Below, in pieces: positions 15,470 to 23,680 of a stretch of DNA of 35,346 nt; positions within the stretch are counted from its first letter, which is position 1, and each line of letters opens with the position of its first letter. The DNA comes from Actinomycetota bacterium (lineage in GTDB: Bacteria; Actinomycetota; Thermoleophilia; Solirubrobacterales; Solirubrobacteraceae): contig WLNJ01000016.1 in assembly GCA_009699865.1 (NCBI GenBank), forward strand, positions 1 to 35,346. Reading direction: 5' to 3'. The position numbers and the translations under genes were made by a program. The notes under the pieces were generated by a model. The model had not been told where the DNA came from. It did no database searches and worked only from the letters and a program-made list of their open reading frames with translations.

Positions 15470-15834
15470 ATTCGACCGGAACCGATCAGCAGCAGGACGA
15501 TTAGGCCTAGCGCAAATCCAGAGCCGAGGAACAGTCTCCCCCGCGAGCTTCCCGTCGATATCCCAGCTCGAAGAGTTGGCCTTGAGTTGCTGTGGGGATC
15601 GGGTGGAGCAGTTCTAATCACGTACAGCTCGACGAGCGGCCGAGGGTCAAGCCCCAAAGCAACCGCGTAGCTCTCCAAGAACTTCCGTACGTAGACATCC
15701 TCCGGAATGACCTGCCACTCCTCGTTCTCGAGCGCACGCAGAAACTTGGCACGAATCTTGGTCTGCTCCTCAACATCAGAGATGTCAATCTCTTGGCGCA
15801 TCCGCGCCTCTCTGAGTGTCTCTCCGATTTCCAT
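15466..15834 (-). CDS. RodZ-like helix-turn-helix membrane protein, short form
   Basis: 122 residues. Residues 1-65 form the RodZ-type HTH (HTH_25): MEIGETLREARMRQ, ISDVEEQTKIRAKFLRALENE, PEDVYVRKFLESYAVALGLD. After a polar linker a hydrophobic helix at about 100-118 ends the protein. RodZ links MreB to the elongation machinery in rods. Full-length RodZ has a periplasmic beta-domain after the helix, and here it is missing entirely. The ATG at 15834 was chosen because the family starts with this methionine; the longer frame overlaps ftsK. Translationally coupled to cinA. In actinobacteria the equivalent gene is usually only called a helix-turn-helix protein, so a regulatory role is also possible. 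Confidence 0.85.
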   Translation of the reverse strand: MEIGETLREARMRQEIDISDVEEQTKIRAKFLRALENEEWQVIPEDVYVRKFLESYAVALGLDPRPLVELYVIRTAPPDPHSNSRPTLRAGISTGSSRGRLFLGSGFALGLIVLLLIGSGRI

Positions 15835-15865
15835 CAGGACGGAGGCTAGCGCTGTCGGGAGCGTG

Positions 15866-18370
15866 TTAGGAGTTGTCGCTGCCGATATCAAGCGAAGCCT
15901 GTGCAGGCTCTGCCGACTTCAGCTGTTCCAAAACCCGAGGGAGATCGGCCTCAGTAACGAGAACTTGACGCGGCTTTGACCCCTCATAACCCGAGATCAC
16001 ACCACGGCGTTCGAGCATGTCGATCAGTCTTCCAGCGCGCGTGTAACCCACCCGGAGACGCCTCTGGAGCATGCTCGTGGATGCGGTCTGCATCTGTGCC
16101 ACAAGGTTGATTGCTTCAGCAAGGAGGGCGTCCTCATCGGGGTCAAACCCATCCGTGTCATCTGAAGATTTGCTCTCGTCGACTACCTCAGCAAGAAGCG
16201 CCTCGTTGAAGCTTGGCTCACCCTGTTTGCGCCAGTGTTCGCATAGGTCAGCGATCTGGGCTTCGTCGATGTAAGCGCCCTGGATGCGTTGAAGCTTGGA
16301 GGTACCAACTGGTGCAAAGAGCATGTCGCCTTGGCCGAGGAGAGTCTCTGCCCCGTTTTGATCGAGGATCACGCGTGAATCAGTCTGTGATGAGACAGCA
16401 AAGGCAATCCGCGAAGGAACGTTTGCCTTGATCATCCCCGTGATCACATCGACCCTTGGTGACTGTGTTGCCAGAACGAGATGAATCCCTACAGCGCGTG
16501 CCTTCTGAGCAAGCCGGATGATCGAATCCTCAACCTCAGCGGGCGCGACCATCATCAGGTCTGCGAGCTCATCGATCACACAGAGGATGTAAGGGAGCGG
16601 AGGTTCCCCAGCCTTCTCCCTAGATTCATTCAGCTCGGGGAGACCGCGGGTACGGCGGATTGCCATCAGCGCGTAACGCTGCTCCATCTCTCTGACCAGG
16701 TTGGCTAGAGCATTGGCTGCTTGCCTTGGGTTAGTGATAACCGGGGTCATCAGATGGGGAACGCTCTCGTAATGGTTCAGCTCAACCTGCTTGGGATCAA
16801 CAAGGACGAGCCGCACTTCGCGCGGAGTGGCCCTCAACAGGATTGAGCTCAGCATCGCATTGACACAACCAGACTTACCCGCCCCGGTGGTGCCGGCAAC
16901 AAGGAGGTGCGGCATCCGCGCTAGGTCCGCGCCGATGGCCCGACCGGCGACGTCCTTACCAAGCCAGACAGTCAGTGGAGACCAGCCCTCTGGAGGTGCT
17001 TGCCAGACATCCCCGAGAGTCACCATCTGACGCTCCTCGTTGGGGACTTCTACGCCAACCGCCTGCTTGCCTGGGATCGGAGCGAGAATGCGAATGTCGG
17101 TTGAAGCCAGTGCGTAAGCAAGATCATCACGCAGCTGGGCGACCTTGCTGACTTTCGTGCCCGGTGCGAGTTTTAGCTCGTAGCGTGTGATGTGAGGGCC
17201 CGAAACGGTTCCGCTGATCTCCGCCTTGACACCGTGGTGGCCAAGTGATTCGACAAGAACTCTCGCGGTTTCAGCCCTGTCGGCACTGCTGGTCCCGCCC
17301 TTGACCTTGGGCGACCTCGTAAGAAGACTCTTTGGCGGCTGCTTCCAACGGAACTTGGGGTCATCGACGACGCTGTCCCGATAACGGCCCTGCGGGGTCA
17401 GATCGGACTGATCTACGACTATGTCCCTAGCACCGTCGAAATCATCGTCCGTGTCAGCAGGGATCGGCTCTTCCTCAATCGGTTCAAGTTCAGGCTCAGG
17501 CGGGTGCGTCCATGCCTCAGGCTCGTCATCAAGATCCGCGTAATCCGGCGGCGCCCCAGCCTCCACATGGGTGGCTCTGACAACGACCTCGTCGAGCTTA
17601 GGTTCGGGGGGCAGAATCCGTGGGGCCTCGGGTTCTGCGATCTGTTGTGCGCGTTTGAGGTCTCGCTTGATTGAGCGCTTAGACGGCCCTGCTGCAGCAC
17701 TAGATACCGACTTGGTGAGGTCGGCGGCTCCCTCGGCAGCCGACCGGAACAGACTGGACAGGCTGACGCCGGAAACGAGAACGACTCCCGCGAGAAGAAG
17801 GAAGATCGCTAGGAGATGGGCTCCGAGGTGTGAACCCACTGCGCTGGCGCCCGAAAAGAGGCCTTGGCCAATTGAGCCGCCCCTTTCCTGCATTGAGGAC
17901 GGAGTCCAATCAGCAACCGCAGACGTGTTGTGAAACCCGAGGGTTCCAGCTGTCAGGGCTAGGCACATTCCGGCGAAGAACAGTCCAAGGCCAATCTGAA
18001 TCGTTCTACTGATCTTGATCGACTCTCGAGCGATTAGTAGAACCCCTACGACGATCAGAACCAGCGGCGCTACTACCGCTACTGCGCCGAATAGGAGTCT
18101 GAAGCCGTGGTCGAGGCCCTGCCCGGCGGGACCTCCCGACCATCCTCCCCAAACCACTGCACCAAGAAAGGTGCCCAGTATCGTCAGACCCACGCCGACC
18201 AAGTCGATTTGGACTGGTGTTAGGGCGCCGTTCTTCTGTGCAGCCTTACGCGCCCTAGGCTTCTGAGCAGGCTTGCGGGTGCGAGTAACAGGCTTCTTGG
18301 AGGCCGGTGTTTTGCCCGCGGGCTTGCGCTTGGCCGTTGGTTTACTGGGTTTTCTTGCGTTAGTTGCCAT
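15866..18370 (-). CDS. ftsK: DNA translocase FtsK/SpoIIIE
   Basis: 834 residues. Hexameric ATP-driven DNA pump at the division septum that clears and aligns the chromosome terminus. Residues 1-50 are a Lys/Arg/Pro/Ala tail. Four membrane helices lie between about 57 and 205 (for example GVGLTILGTFLGAVVW and LLAIFLLLAGVVLVSGV). An acidic Pro-rich linker runs to about 330. The motor has Walker A AGTTGAGKSG (about 488-497) and Walker B LCVIDELADLMM (about 594-605). The C-terminal gamma winged helix (TSMLQRRLRVGYTRAGRLIDMLE) recognises orienting DNA sequences. The frame is open to 18559, but MATNARKPSK at 18370 begins the basic tail and avoids overlap with the divergent response regulator. Confidence 0.97.
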   Translation of the reverse strand: MATNARKPSKPTAKRKPAGKTPASKKPVTRTRKPAQKPRARKAAQKNGALTPVQIDLVGVGLTILGTFLGAVVWGGWSGGPAGQGLDHGFRLLFGAVAVVAPLVLIVVGVLLIARESIKISRTIQIGLGLFFAGMCLALTAGTLGFHNTSAVADWTPSSMQERGGSIGQGLFSGASAVGSHLGAHLLAIFLLLAGVVLVSGVSLSSLFRSAAEGAADLTKSVSSAAAGPSKRSIKRDLKRAQQIAEPEAPRILPPEPKLDEVVVRATHVEAGAPPDYADLDDEPEAWTHPPEPELEPIEEEPIPADTDDDFDGARDIVVDQSDLTPQGRYRDSVVDDPKFRWKQPPKSLLTRSPKVKGGTSSADRAETARVLVESLGHHGVKAEISGTVSGPHITRYELKLAPGTKVSKVAQLRDDLAYALASTDIRILAPIPGKQAVGVEVPNEERQMVTLGDVWQAPPEGWSPLTVWLGKDVAGRAIGADLARMPHLLVAGTTGAGKSGCVNAMLSSILLRATPREVRLVLVDPKQVELNHYESVPHLMTPVITNPRQAANALANLVREMEQRYALMAIRRTRGLPELNESREKAGEPPLPYILCVIDELADLMMVAPAEVEDSIIRLAQKARAVGIHLVLATQSPRVDVITGMIKANVPSRIAFAVSSQTDSRVILDQNGAETLLGQGDMLFAPVGTSKLQRIQGAYIDEAQIADLCEHWRKQGEPSFNEALLAEVVDESKSSDDTDGFDPDEDALLAEAINLVAQMQTASTSMLQRRLRVGYTRAGRLIDMLERRGVISGYEGSKPRQVLVTEADLPRVLEQLKSAEPAQASLDIGSDNS

Positions 18371-18412
18371 TCGGTACCCGTTCGACGTGACGGCGGGGAG
18401 ACCTGCCCGCCC

Positions 18413-18418
18413 TAAGAT
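18413..18418 (+). promoter_or_regulatory. TAAGAT -10-like hexamer before the two-component operon
   Basis: TAAGAT ends 6 bases before the ATG at 18425. No Shine-Dalgarno is present, so the response regulator mRNA is probably leaderless. Confidence 0.5.
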
Positions 18419-18424
18419 TGAGCT

Positions 18425-19123
18425 ATGGATGATTGGCCCGAGCCCGGACGTGCACTTAGAATCCTCGTAGTAGAGGACGATCAAGAGATCGCTGCTGTGG
18501 TGTCTCGCATCGTGAGGTCTGCGGGTCTCGAAGCGAAAAGTGCCGCCGATGGACCCCAAGCAGTTGCCCTAACAGCCACGTTTAAGCCGGATTTGATCCT
18601 GCTCGACTTAGGCCTGCCGGGAATGGACGGGACTGAGGTTGCCCGGCTCCTCCGATTGAACGACTATCGGGCGGGGATTATTGCCCTGACGGCACGAGAT
18701 GCGCCAGAGAGCCTCGTTGAGGGCCTGGACTCAGGGCTTGACGACTATGTGGTCAAGCCATTCAACAAGGATGAACTGTTGGCCCGGATGAGATCAGTGC
18801 TTAGGGCGAGGCCGCCTAAGGGGTCGGCGGCACTCGTGGCTGGTCCTCTGGTGCTTGATCCCGACACGCGACTTGGGAGGATTGGTGACCGGGAGCTTGA
18901 GCTGACCACGCGCGAATTTGAACTACTCACACACTTGATGCACAACCGCGGCGTTGTGATCTCCCGGCAACAACTCTTGGAAGACGTTTGGCAATACCCC
19001 GCTTTGGCCGAGACAAACACGATCGAGGTGTTCGTCTCAAACCTGCGCAGAAAACTTGAGGAGGGTGGCGAGGAACGCATCCTCAAGACCGTGCGTGGTG
19101 CTGGCTACGTAATTCGGGCCTGA
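18425..19123 (+). CDS. OmpR/PhoB-family response regulator
   Basis: 232 residues. The receiver domain (about 10-125) has the acidic pair Asp18/Asp19 in VVEDDQE, the phospho-acceptor Asp61 in LLDLGLPGMDG, Thr89 in ALTARD and Lys111 in YVVKPF; all phosphorelay residues are present. The DNA-binding winged helix (about 135-230) has LELTTREFELLTHLMHNRG, SRQQLLEDVW, IEVFVSNLRRKLE and TVRGAGYVI. It is cotranscribed with the histidine kinase, which starts one base after its stop. Signal and regulon are unknown. Confidence 0.97.
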   Translation: MDDWPEPGRALRILVVEDDQEIAAVVSRIVRSAGLEAKSAADGPQAVALTATFKPDLILLDLGLPGMDGTEVARLLRLNDYRAGIIALTARDAPESLVEGLDSGLDDYVVKPFNKDELLARMRSVLRARPPKGSAALVAGPLVLDPDTRLGRIGDRELELTTREFELLTHLMHNRGVVISRQQLLEDVWQYPALAETNTIEVFVSNLRRKLEEGGEERILKTVRGAGYVIRA

Positions 19124-19124
19124 C

Positions 19125-20471
19125 ATGAAGAGACTCGCTTCATTACCGATCAGGTGGAGGCTCGCTGGTGGTTCGGCCGCACTAACGCTTGTAATCCTTG
19201 TCGCATTCGGGCTGATAGTTGGTTCAATCCTGTCCGATCGACTGAAGGCTGACTTTGAGCATGAAACTGCCAGCGCGGCGAACACTCTGCAGGCAGAGCT
19301 GCGGCTGGCAGCTACCGAGAAGGGCTGGGTGTTGTCCGGTCCAAATATCGATGACTACGCCGCATCCCAGAATGCCCATATTCGTGTTCTGTCCTACACG
19401 GGTGACCGGATTGATGACACCGCTGATTCGCCTGATTTCGGCCTCCTCCCTCCCGGCACAAGAACCGTCGGCGGGTACCGGGTAGAGGCGCGATCAATAC
19501 CGACGACGCCAACGGGCTCGGCATCAGTGCAGTATTCGCGCTCGACAAGTCCCCTTGCTTCAAGGGTTACTCAGATGTGGCTTCTGCTCGCTTTCGGTGT
19601 CATTGCGGCAGCGATGTTGGCACTCCTGGCTGGCCTGGCAATTGCCCGGCAGGCGATGGCGCCTGTAGCTGGAATCACAGCAGTTGCAAAACAGATTGCC
19701 GAGACAGGTGATCCAAGCCTCAGCATCCCTATTCCAACAGCCCAAGATGAGATTCACGACCTTGCGGTCACCCTTGCCCAAGCACTCCACGAGCTTGATG
19801 GGGCAAGAGGTCGAAGTGAGTCAGCACTTAGCCGCCAACGTGAGTTTGTTGCGGATGCGTCACATGAGTTGAGAACCCCGCTCACATCCTTGATAGCCAA
19901 CCTAGAACTTCTGGAAGCAGACTCGACTGTTGAAGATGATCTGAAGTCGGCTGCCCTGCGGTCGGCGAGGCGGATGGCCACCATTGTCAGCGACTTGCTC
20001 CTGCTCGCCCGGTCGGGAGAATCCGCACCTCTTATCTCCACAGTAAAAGGGAGCGAGTTAGTCAGTGCCGCTCTAGCTGACGCCAACGCTGCAACTGTGG
20101 AGGGACAGGTAAAGGATGAGAGCTCACCCCATCAGGTCACGTGTGACGCGACGGCGGTGACCCGCGCTATTCGAAACCTGGTTGAAAACGCGGCACTGCA
20201 TAACCCTCCCGGAACCCTGATCAGGGTCACATCCTCCAGCGCGGACTCGAGTTGGTCTGTGATCGTCGAGGATGCCGGCTCCGGCATACCTACAAGTGAG
20301 CGGGAACGAATTTTTGACCGGTTTGTGCGCGAGGGCGGCGAGACCGCAGGCAACACTGGCCTCGGACTTGCAATCGTGAAAGCTGTTGCCCTAGACCACG
20401 GCGGCAGTGTCGGCGTTGACGAATCCAGCCTTGGTGGAGCCAAGTTCACTCTCCGCCTTCCTCAGGCCTGA
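19125..20471 (+). CDS. Membrane sensor histidine kinase (HAMP/HisKA/HATPase)
   Basis: 448 residues. TM1 at about 15-38 (AALTLVILVAFGLIVGSIL), an extracytoplasmic sensor of roughly 110 residues, TM2 near 150-172 (LLLAFGVIAAAMLALLAGLAI) and a HAMP domain. The H-box FVADASHELRTPLTSL carries the phosphorylated His. The ATPase domain has N-box RNLVENAALHNPPG, G1 VEDAGSGIP, F-box IFDRFVREGGE and G2 GNTGLGLAIVKAVALDHGG. All catalytic boxes are intact. It should phosphorylate the response regulator encoded just upstream. The sensor region has no recognisable ligand domain. Convergent with rnj, with 7 bases between and no visible terminator. Confidence 0.97.
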   Translation: MKRLASLPIRWRLAGGSAALTLVILVAFGLIVGSILSDRLKADFEHETASAANTLQAELRLAATEKGWVLSGPNIDDYAASQNAHIRVLSYTGDRIDDTADSPDFGLLPPGTRTVGGYRVEARSIPTTPTGSASVQYSRSTSPLASRVTQMWLLLAFGVIAAAMLALLAGLAIARQAMAPVAGITAVAKQIAETGDPSLSIPIPTAQDEIHDLAVTLAQALHELDGARGRSESALSRQREFVADASHELRTPLTSLIANLELLEADSTVEDDLKSAALRSARRMATIVSDLLLLARSGESAPLISTVKGSELVSAALADANAATVEGQVKDESSPHQVTCDATAVTRAIRNLVENAALHNPPGTLIRVTSSSADSSWSVIVEDAGSGIPTSERERIFDRFVREGGETAGNTGLGLAIVKAVALDHGGSVGVDESSLGGAKFTLRLPQA

Positions 20472-20478
20472 GCGAGTC

Positions 20479-22155
20479 CTAGGCTTCGACTACTACGGGC
20501 AGGACGAGCGGCCGCCTGCGCAAGGCTGAGTGAATGTCAGCCGCTACACCGTCGTGAAGCCTGCGCTCAAGTTCGTCGCGATCGTGCTCTCCCGCCTTGG
20601 CGGCGATCTCGCAGACCGTGATCGATGACTCACGGGCGCACTTGACAAGTTTGTCTGTGTCGGCGCCGGCTGCCATTCCCCTTGAGACAACTTCAGGGTC
20701 TGAAATCAGTTCTCCGGACTGTGCGCTGATTGAAACGACAATTACAACAACCCCATCGTCGGCGAGCGTACGCCTGTCCCGCACTGCCGCTTCAGAGGGC
20801 TCTCCGAGCTCCATTCCGTCAACAAGCAGTACGCCCGAATGCTCCTGCGGACCAAACCGGGCCCCAGACTCGCTGATGTCGAGTGGAAGACCGTTGGCTC
20901 CTTCAAAGATCGAAGCAGGCGCAATGCCAACCTGTTCTGCAAGTTCCCTGTGAAGACGGAGACGCTTGGCATCCCCATGGACAGGCATGAAATACGTCGG
21001 GCGAACCAGGTTCAACATCAGCTTCAGCTCTTCGGCGTAGCCGTGGCCTGAAGCGTGGATCGGTGCGTCCTGAGCAGTAATGACAGTGCATCCGATCTGA
21101 TATAGCCGGTCGACTGTCTCGTTCACTGCCCGCTCGTTACCAGGCACTGGAGTGGCAGAGAAGACGATCGTGTCGCCGCTGTGAAGCTCTATCTGGGCGT
21201 GGTCACGGTGGGCCATGCGCCGAAGAGCGGACAAAGGCTCACCCTGTGAACCAGTTGAGACAACGACAACTCGGTCGTCCGGGAAGTTGTTGATCTCGCG
21301 AGGCTGGATCAGGATTCCCTCTGGAACGCTCAGGTGGTTGAGGACCTTTGCAATCTTGGAGTTCTTGACCATCGAGCGCCCAACCAGTGCCACCTTCCGT
21401 CCCGTCGCTTCGGCTGCGTCGACGACCTGCTGAACGCGATGGACATTTGAGGCAAAGCTTGTGACGATGATCCGACCCTCACAGCCCTCAAATACCTTGA
21501 GCAAGGCTGGTCCGACAAGACTTTCGGAGGGCGAGAAGCCTGGGCGGTCAGCGTTGGTCGAGTCACCGCAGAGCAGGAGAACCCCTTCGGCTCCAAGTTC
21601 AGCAAGCCGAGCCATGTCGGCTGGGTCCCCATCAACCGGTGTCTGGTCAAACTTGTAATCGCCGGTGAACACAACCGTTCCGGCAGGTGTGCCAATCGCT
21701 GCGCCTCGTGCGTCCGGGATTGAGTGGGTCAGGTGGATCATCTCGATGGTGAAAGGACCCGCCTCGATGATCTCCCCTGTGTCAACAGCTTCGAGGGCCG
21801 AGTCGTCGAGCTTGTGTTCCTTGAGCTTTGAGCGAGCCATCTCCACTGTGAGCGGTCCGCTGATGATCATCGGTACAGATTCGACGCCAATGTCTCTCAG
21901 CAGCCAAGGAAGGGCCCCCACATGGTCTTCATGGCCATGGGTGATGACGATTGCCTCAATTGCGTCAGCGCGCTCTCTGACGTACTCAAAGTCCGGCAGA
22001 ACAAGGTCAATCCCGGGCATGTCGCCCCCAGGGAAGCGAAGGCCAACATCAAGCAGAAGGATGCGACCGTCGTACTCCACGACAGCCATGTTCTTTCCGA
22101 TTTCGCCTACCCCACCGAGCGGGAGGACACGAACACTTCCGGAGGCAAGGCTCAA
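20479..22155 (-). CDS. rnj: Ribonuclease J
   Basis: 558 residues. Metallo-beta-lactamase/beta-CASP nuclease with 5'-3' exonuclease and endonuclease activity on RNA, central to mRNA decay and rRNA maturation. Zinc ligands in THGHEDHVGALP (HGHEDH at 73-78); further marks are FTGDYKFDQTPVDG, LCGDSTNADRPG, the beta-CASP FASNVHRVQQVVDAA and STGSQGEPLSALRRMA, then HASGHGYAEELKLML. The C-terminal domain ends RRRPLVLPVVVEA. Starts by ATGA overlap with dapA; last gene of pnp–dapB–dapA–rnj, so both major 3' and 5' RNA nucleases share one transcription unit. Confidence 0.96.
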   Translation of the reverse strand: MSLASGSVRVLPLGGVGEIGKNMAVVEYDGRILLLDVGLRFPGGDMPGIDLVLPDFEYVRERADAIEAIVITHGHEDHVGALPWLLRDIGVESVPMIISGPLTVEMARSKLKEHKLDDSALEAVDTGEIIEAGPFTIEMIHLTHSIPDARGAAIGTPAGTVVFTGDYKFDQTPVDGDPADMARLAELGAEGVLLLCGDSTNADRPGFSPSESLVGPALLKVFEGCEGRIIVTSFASNVHRVQQVVDAAEATGRKVALVGRSMVKNSKIAKVLNHLSVPEGILIQPREINNFPDDRVVVVSTGSQGEPLSALRRMAHRDHAQIELHSGDTIVFSATPVPGNERAVNETVDRLYQIGCTVITAQDAPIHASGHGYAEELKLMLNLVRPTYFMPVHGDAKRLRLHRELAEQVGIAPASIFEGANGLPLDISESGARFGPQEHSGVLLVDGMELGEPSEAAVRDRRTLADDGVVVIVVSISAQSGELISDPEVVSRGMAAGADTDKLVKCARESSITVCEIAAKAGEHDRDELERRLHDGVAADIHSALRRRPLVLPVVVEA

Positions 22156-23015
22156 GCGAGAAGGTCCAGCGCGCGCATGGCGTCAGCAATTGTCTCGCGC
22201 TCTGCAGCTGATGCTGAGACGAGAGGAAGTCGGAGGTGGCCGCCGGGAAGGCCAGCAAGGTCAAGCGCGGCCTTAATAGGAATTGGGTTTGTGGTCACGC
22301 CGAGCGAGTCGTAGAAGCTGCGAAGTGGTCTGTCGAGCGTGTCACGGTCATTGGAGTGTGCCACCGCGAGCATCTGAGTGCCGACTAGGTGGCTGGCGAC
22401 GAGGATGCCGCCTACCGCCCCGTTGTCCATCGCAGCAGCGAATGAGTCGTCGTTACCTGCGTAAAGATCGAGACCCTCAATAGCGGAGGGAGTACCCGGC
22501 CGAGCCTGCTTCATTCCCGTGACATTGGAGTTCCGAACGCCAATCTCTGCTGCCAAGTCGTCGCTCATATCCACCCCAGTGCGGGTTGGAACGTTGTAGA
22601 GAACAACTGGAAGGTCAGTCGACTTTGCGACAGCCGCAAAGTGCGCGTGAATACCTGCCTCGTTGGGACGGTTGTAATAAGGGGTGACAGAAAGGATTGC
22701 CTTGGCCCCCGCGTTTGTGGCCCGCTCGGTCAAACGAACCGCGTGGGCGGTGTCGTTGGCTCCCGCCCCTGCGATGACTGTGAGCCGATCCCCAAAGGAA
22801 TCAGAGACAAATGAGATCAGGTCAATCTGCTCATCGTCGGTCAGGGTTGGAGCTTCCCCAGTGGTTCCGGCGACGACAACTCCATCAGAGCCGTTGGCAA
22901 TGAGGTGCTCAAGAATGGTCGCCATTGCATCATGGTCCACCTCTCCATCCGGGGAGAAGGGTGTGACCACCGCTGTCAGGATTGTCCCGAGGGCTGATTC
23001 GGGTGAGTTACTCAA
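22152..23015 (-). CDS. dapA: 4-Hydroxy-tetrahydrodipicolinate synthase
   Basis: 287 residues, normal. Condenses pyruvate with aspartate semialdehyde, the first committed step to diaminopimelate and lysine. TIM barrel with AGTTGEAPTL (Thr51/Thr52), TPYYNRP, the catalytic Tyr140 in VLYNVPTRTGVDM and the Schiff-base Lys169 in VTGMKQA. The substrate-binding Arg is in PTRTG. Coupled by ATGA overlaps to dapB upstream and rnj downstream, so expression is locked to the RNA nucleases. Confidence 0.96.
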   Translation of the reverse strand: MSNSPESALGTILTAVVTPFSPDGEVDHDAMATILEHLIANGSDGVVVAGTTGEAPTLTDDEQIDLISFVSDSFGDRLTVIAGAGANDTAHAVRLTERATNAGAKAILSVTPYYNRPNEAGIHAHFAAVAKSTDLPVVLYNVPTRTGVDMSDDLAAEIGVRNSNVTGMKQARPGTPSAIEGLDLYAGNDDSFAAAMDNGAVGGILVASHLVGTQMLAVAHSNDRDTLDRPLRSFYDSLGVTTNPIPIKAALDLAGLPGGHLRLPLVSASAAERETIADAMRALDLLA

Positions 23016-23665
23016 AGAAGATTCTCCAACCCAATTGTCAGTGTGTCGGGGAGGTCAGCGATGCGGTTGATTGCCAGCACGACCCCTGGCATGAAGGCCT
23101 TACGGTCCGTGCTGTCGTGGCGGATGGTGAGGGTCTCCCCCGTGCCACCGAAGATGACCTCTTGGTTAGCCACTACCCCGGGCAGACGCACTGAGTGAAT
23201 AGGCACCTCGCGGCCTGTTACCTCAGTGATCCGCCCTGCGGTAAGCGCAGCGGTGCCAGACGGTCTGTCGAGCTTGCCTGGGTGGTGAAGTTCGATGATC
23301 TCAACATCGGGCATCGAGCGTGCGGCCTCTTGGGCGAAACGCATCATCAGGACGGCACCGATTGCAAAGTTGGGGGCAACCAGAACATTCGAGCCGCTGA
23401 TCCCCTCAAGCTCGGCCATCTCGAATCCAGTGGTTCCCACAACAGCGTGGACGCCAGCCGCGGTTGCTGCGCGAATATTGGCAACGGCTGTTTCTGGCCT
23501 CGTGAAATCTACGAGGACATCAGCATCGGCGAGAAAGTCACCTACCGCAGTCCCGAGTGCGGGATCGGCACGGCCAGTGAGCTCCATGCCTGCGGCCTCT
23601 TCGACCGCGGCACAGACCTCCTGGCCCATCCGACCTTCACTACCTGCAACGACTACTTTGATCAC
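23012..23665 (-). CDS. dapB: 4-Hydroxy-tetrahydrodipicolinate reductase
   Basis: 217 residues, somewhat shorter than the usual 240-270. NAD(P)H-dependent reduction of DapA's product to tetrahydrodipicolinate, the substrate of DapL. N-terminal dinucleotide loop GSEGRMGQ (residues 8-15), VDFTRPE, VVGTTGF and PNFAIGAVLM; the catalytic stretch ELHHPGKLDRPSGTA holds His127/His128 and Lys131. The family form is E(I/L)HHxxKxDAPSGTA. Only 15 bases separate it from the pnp stop. The shortness lies between motifs, not at the ends. Confidence 0.95.
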   Translation of the reverse strand: MIKVVVAGSEGRMGQEVCAAVEEAAGMELTGRADPALGTAVGDFLADADVLVDFTRPETAVANIRAATAAGVHAVVGTTGFEMAELEGISGSNVLVAPNFAIGAVLMMRFAQEAARSMPDVEIIELHHPGKLDRPSGTAALTAGRITEVTGREVPIHSVRLPGVVANQEVIFGGTGETLTIRHDSTDRKAFMPGVVLAINRIADLPDTLTIGLENLL

Positions 23666-23680
23666 AGGCAGTTCTCCTAC

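Noticed and set aside
20460-20490. Bidirectional terminator between the histidine kinase and rnj
   Set aside because: The gap is 7 bases and no stem with T-tract is visible in the flanking coding ends.
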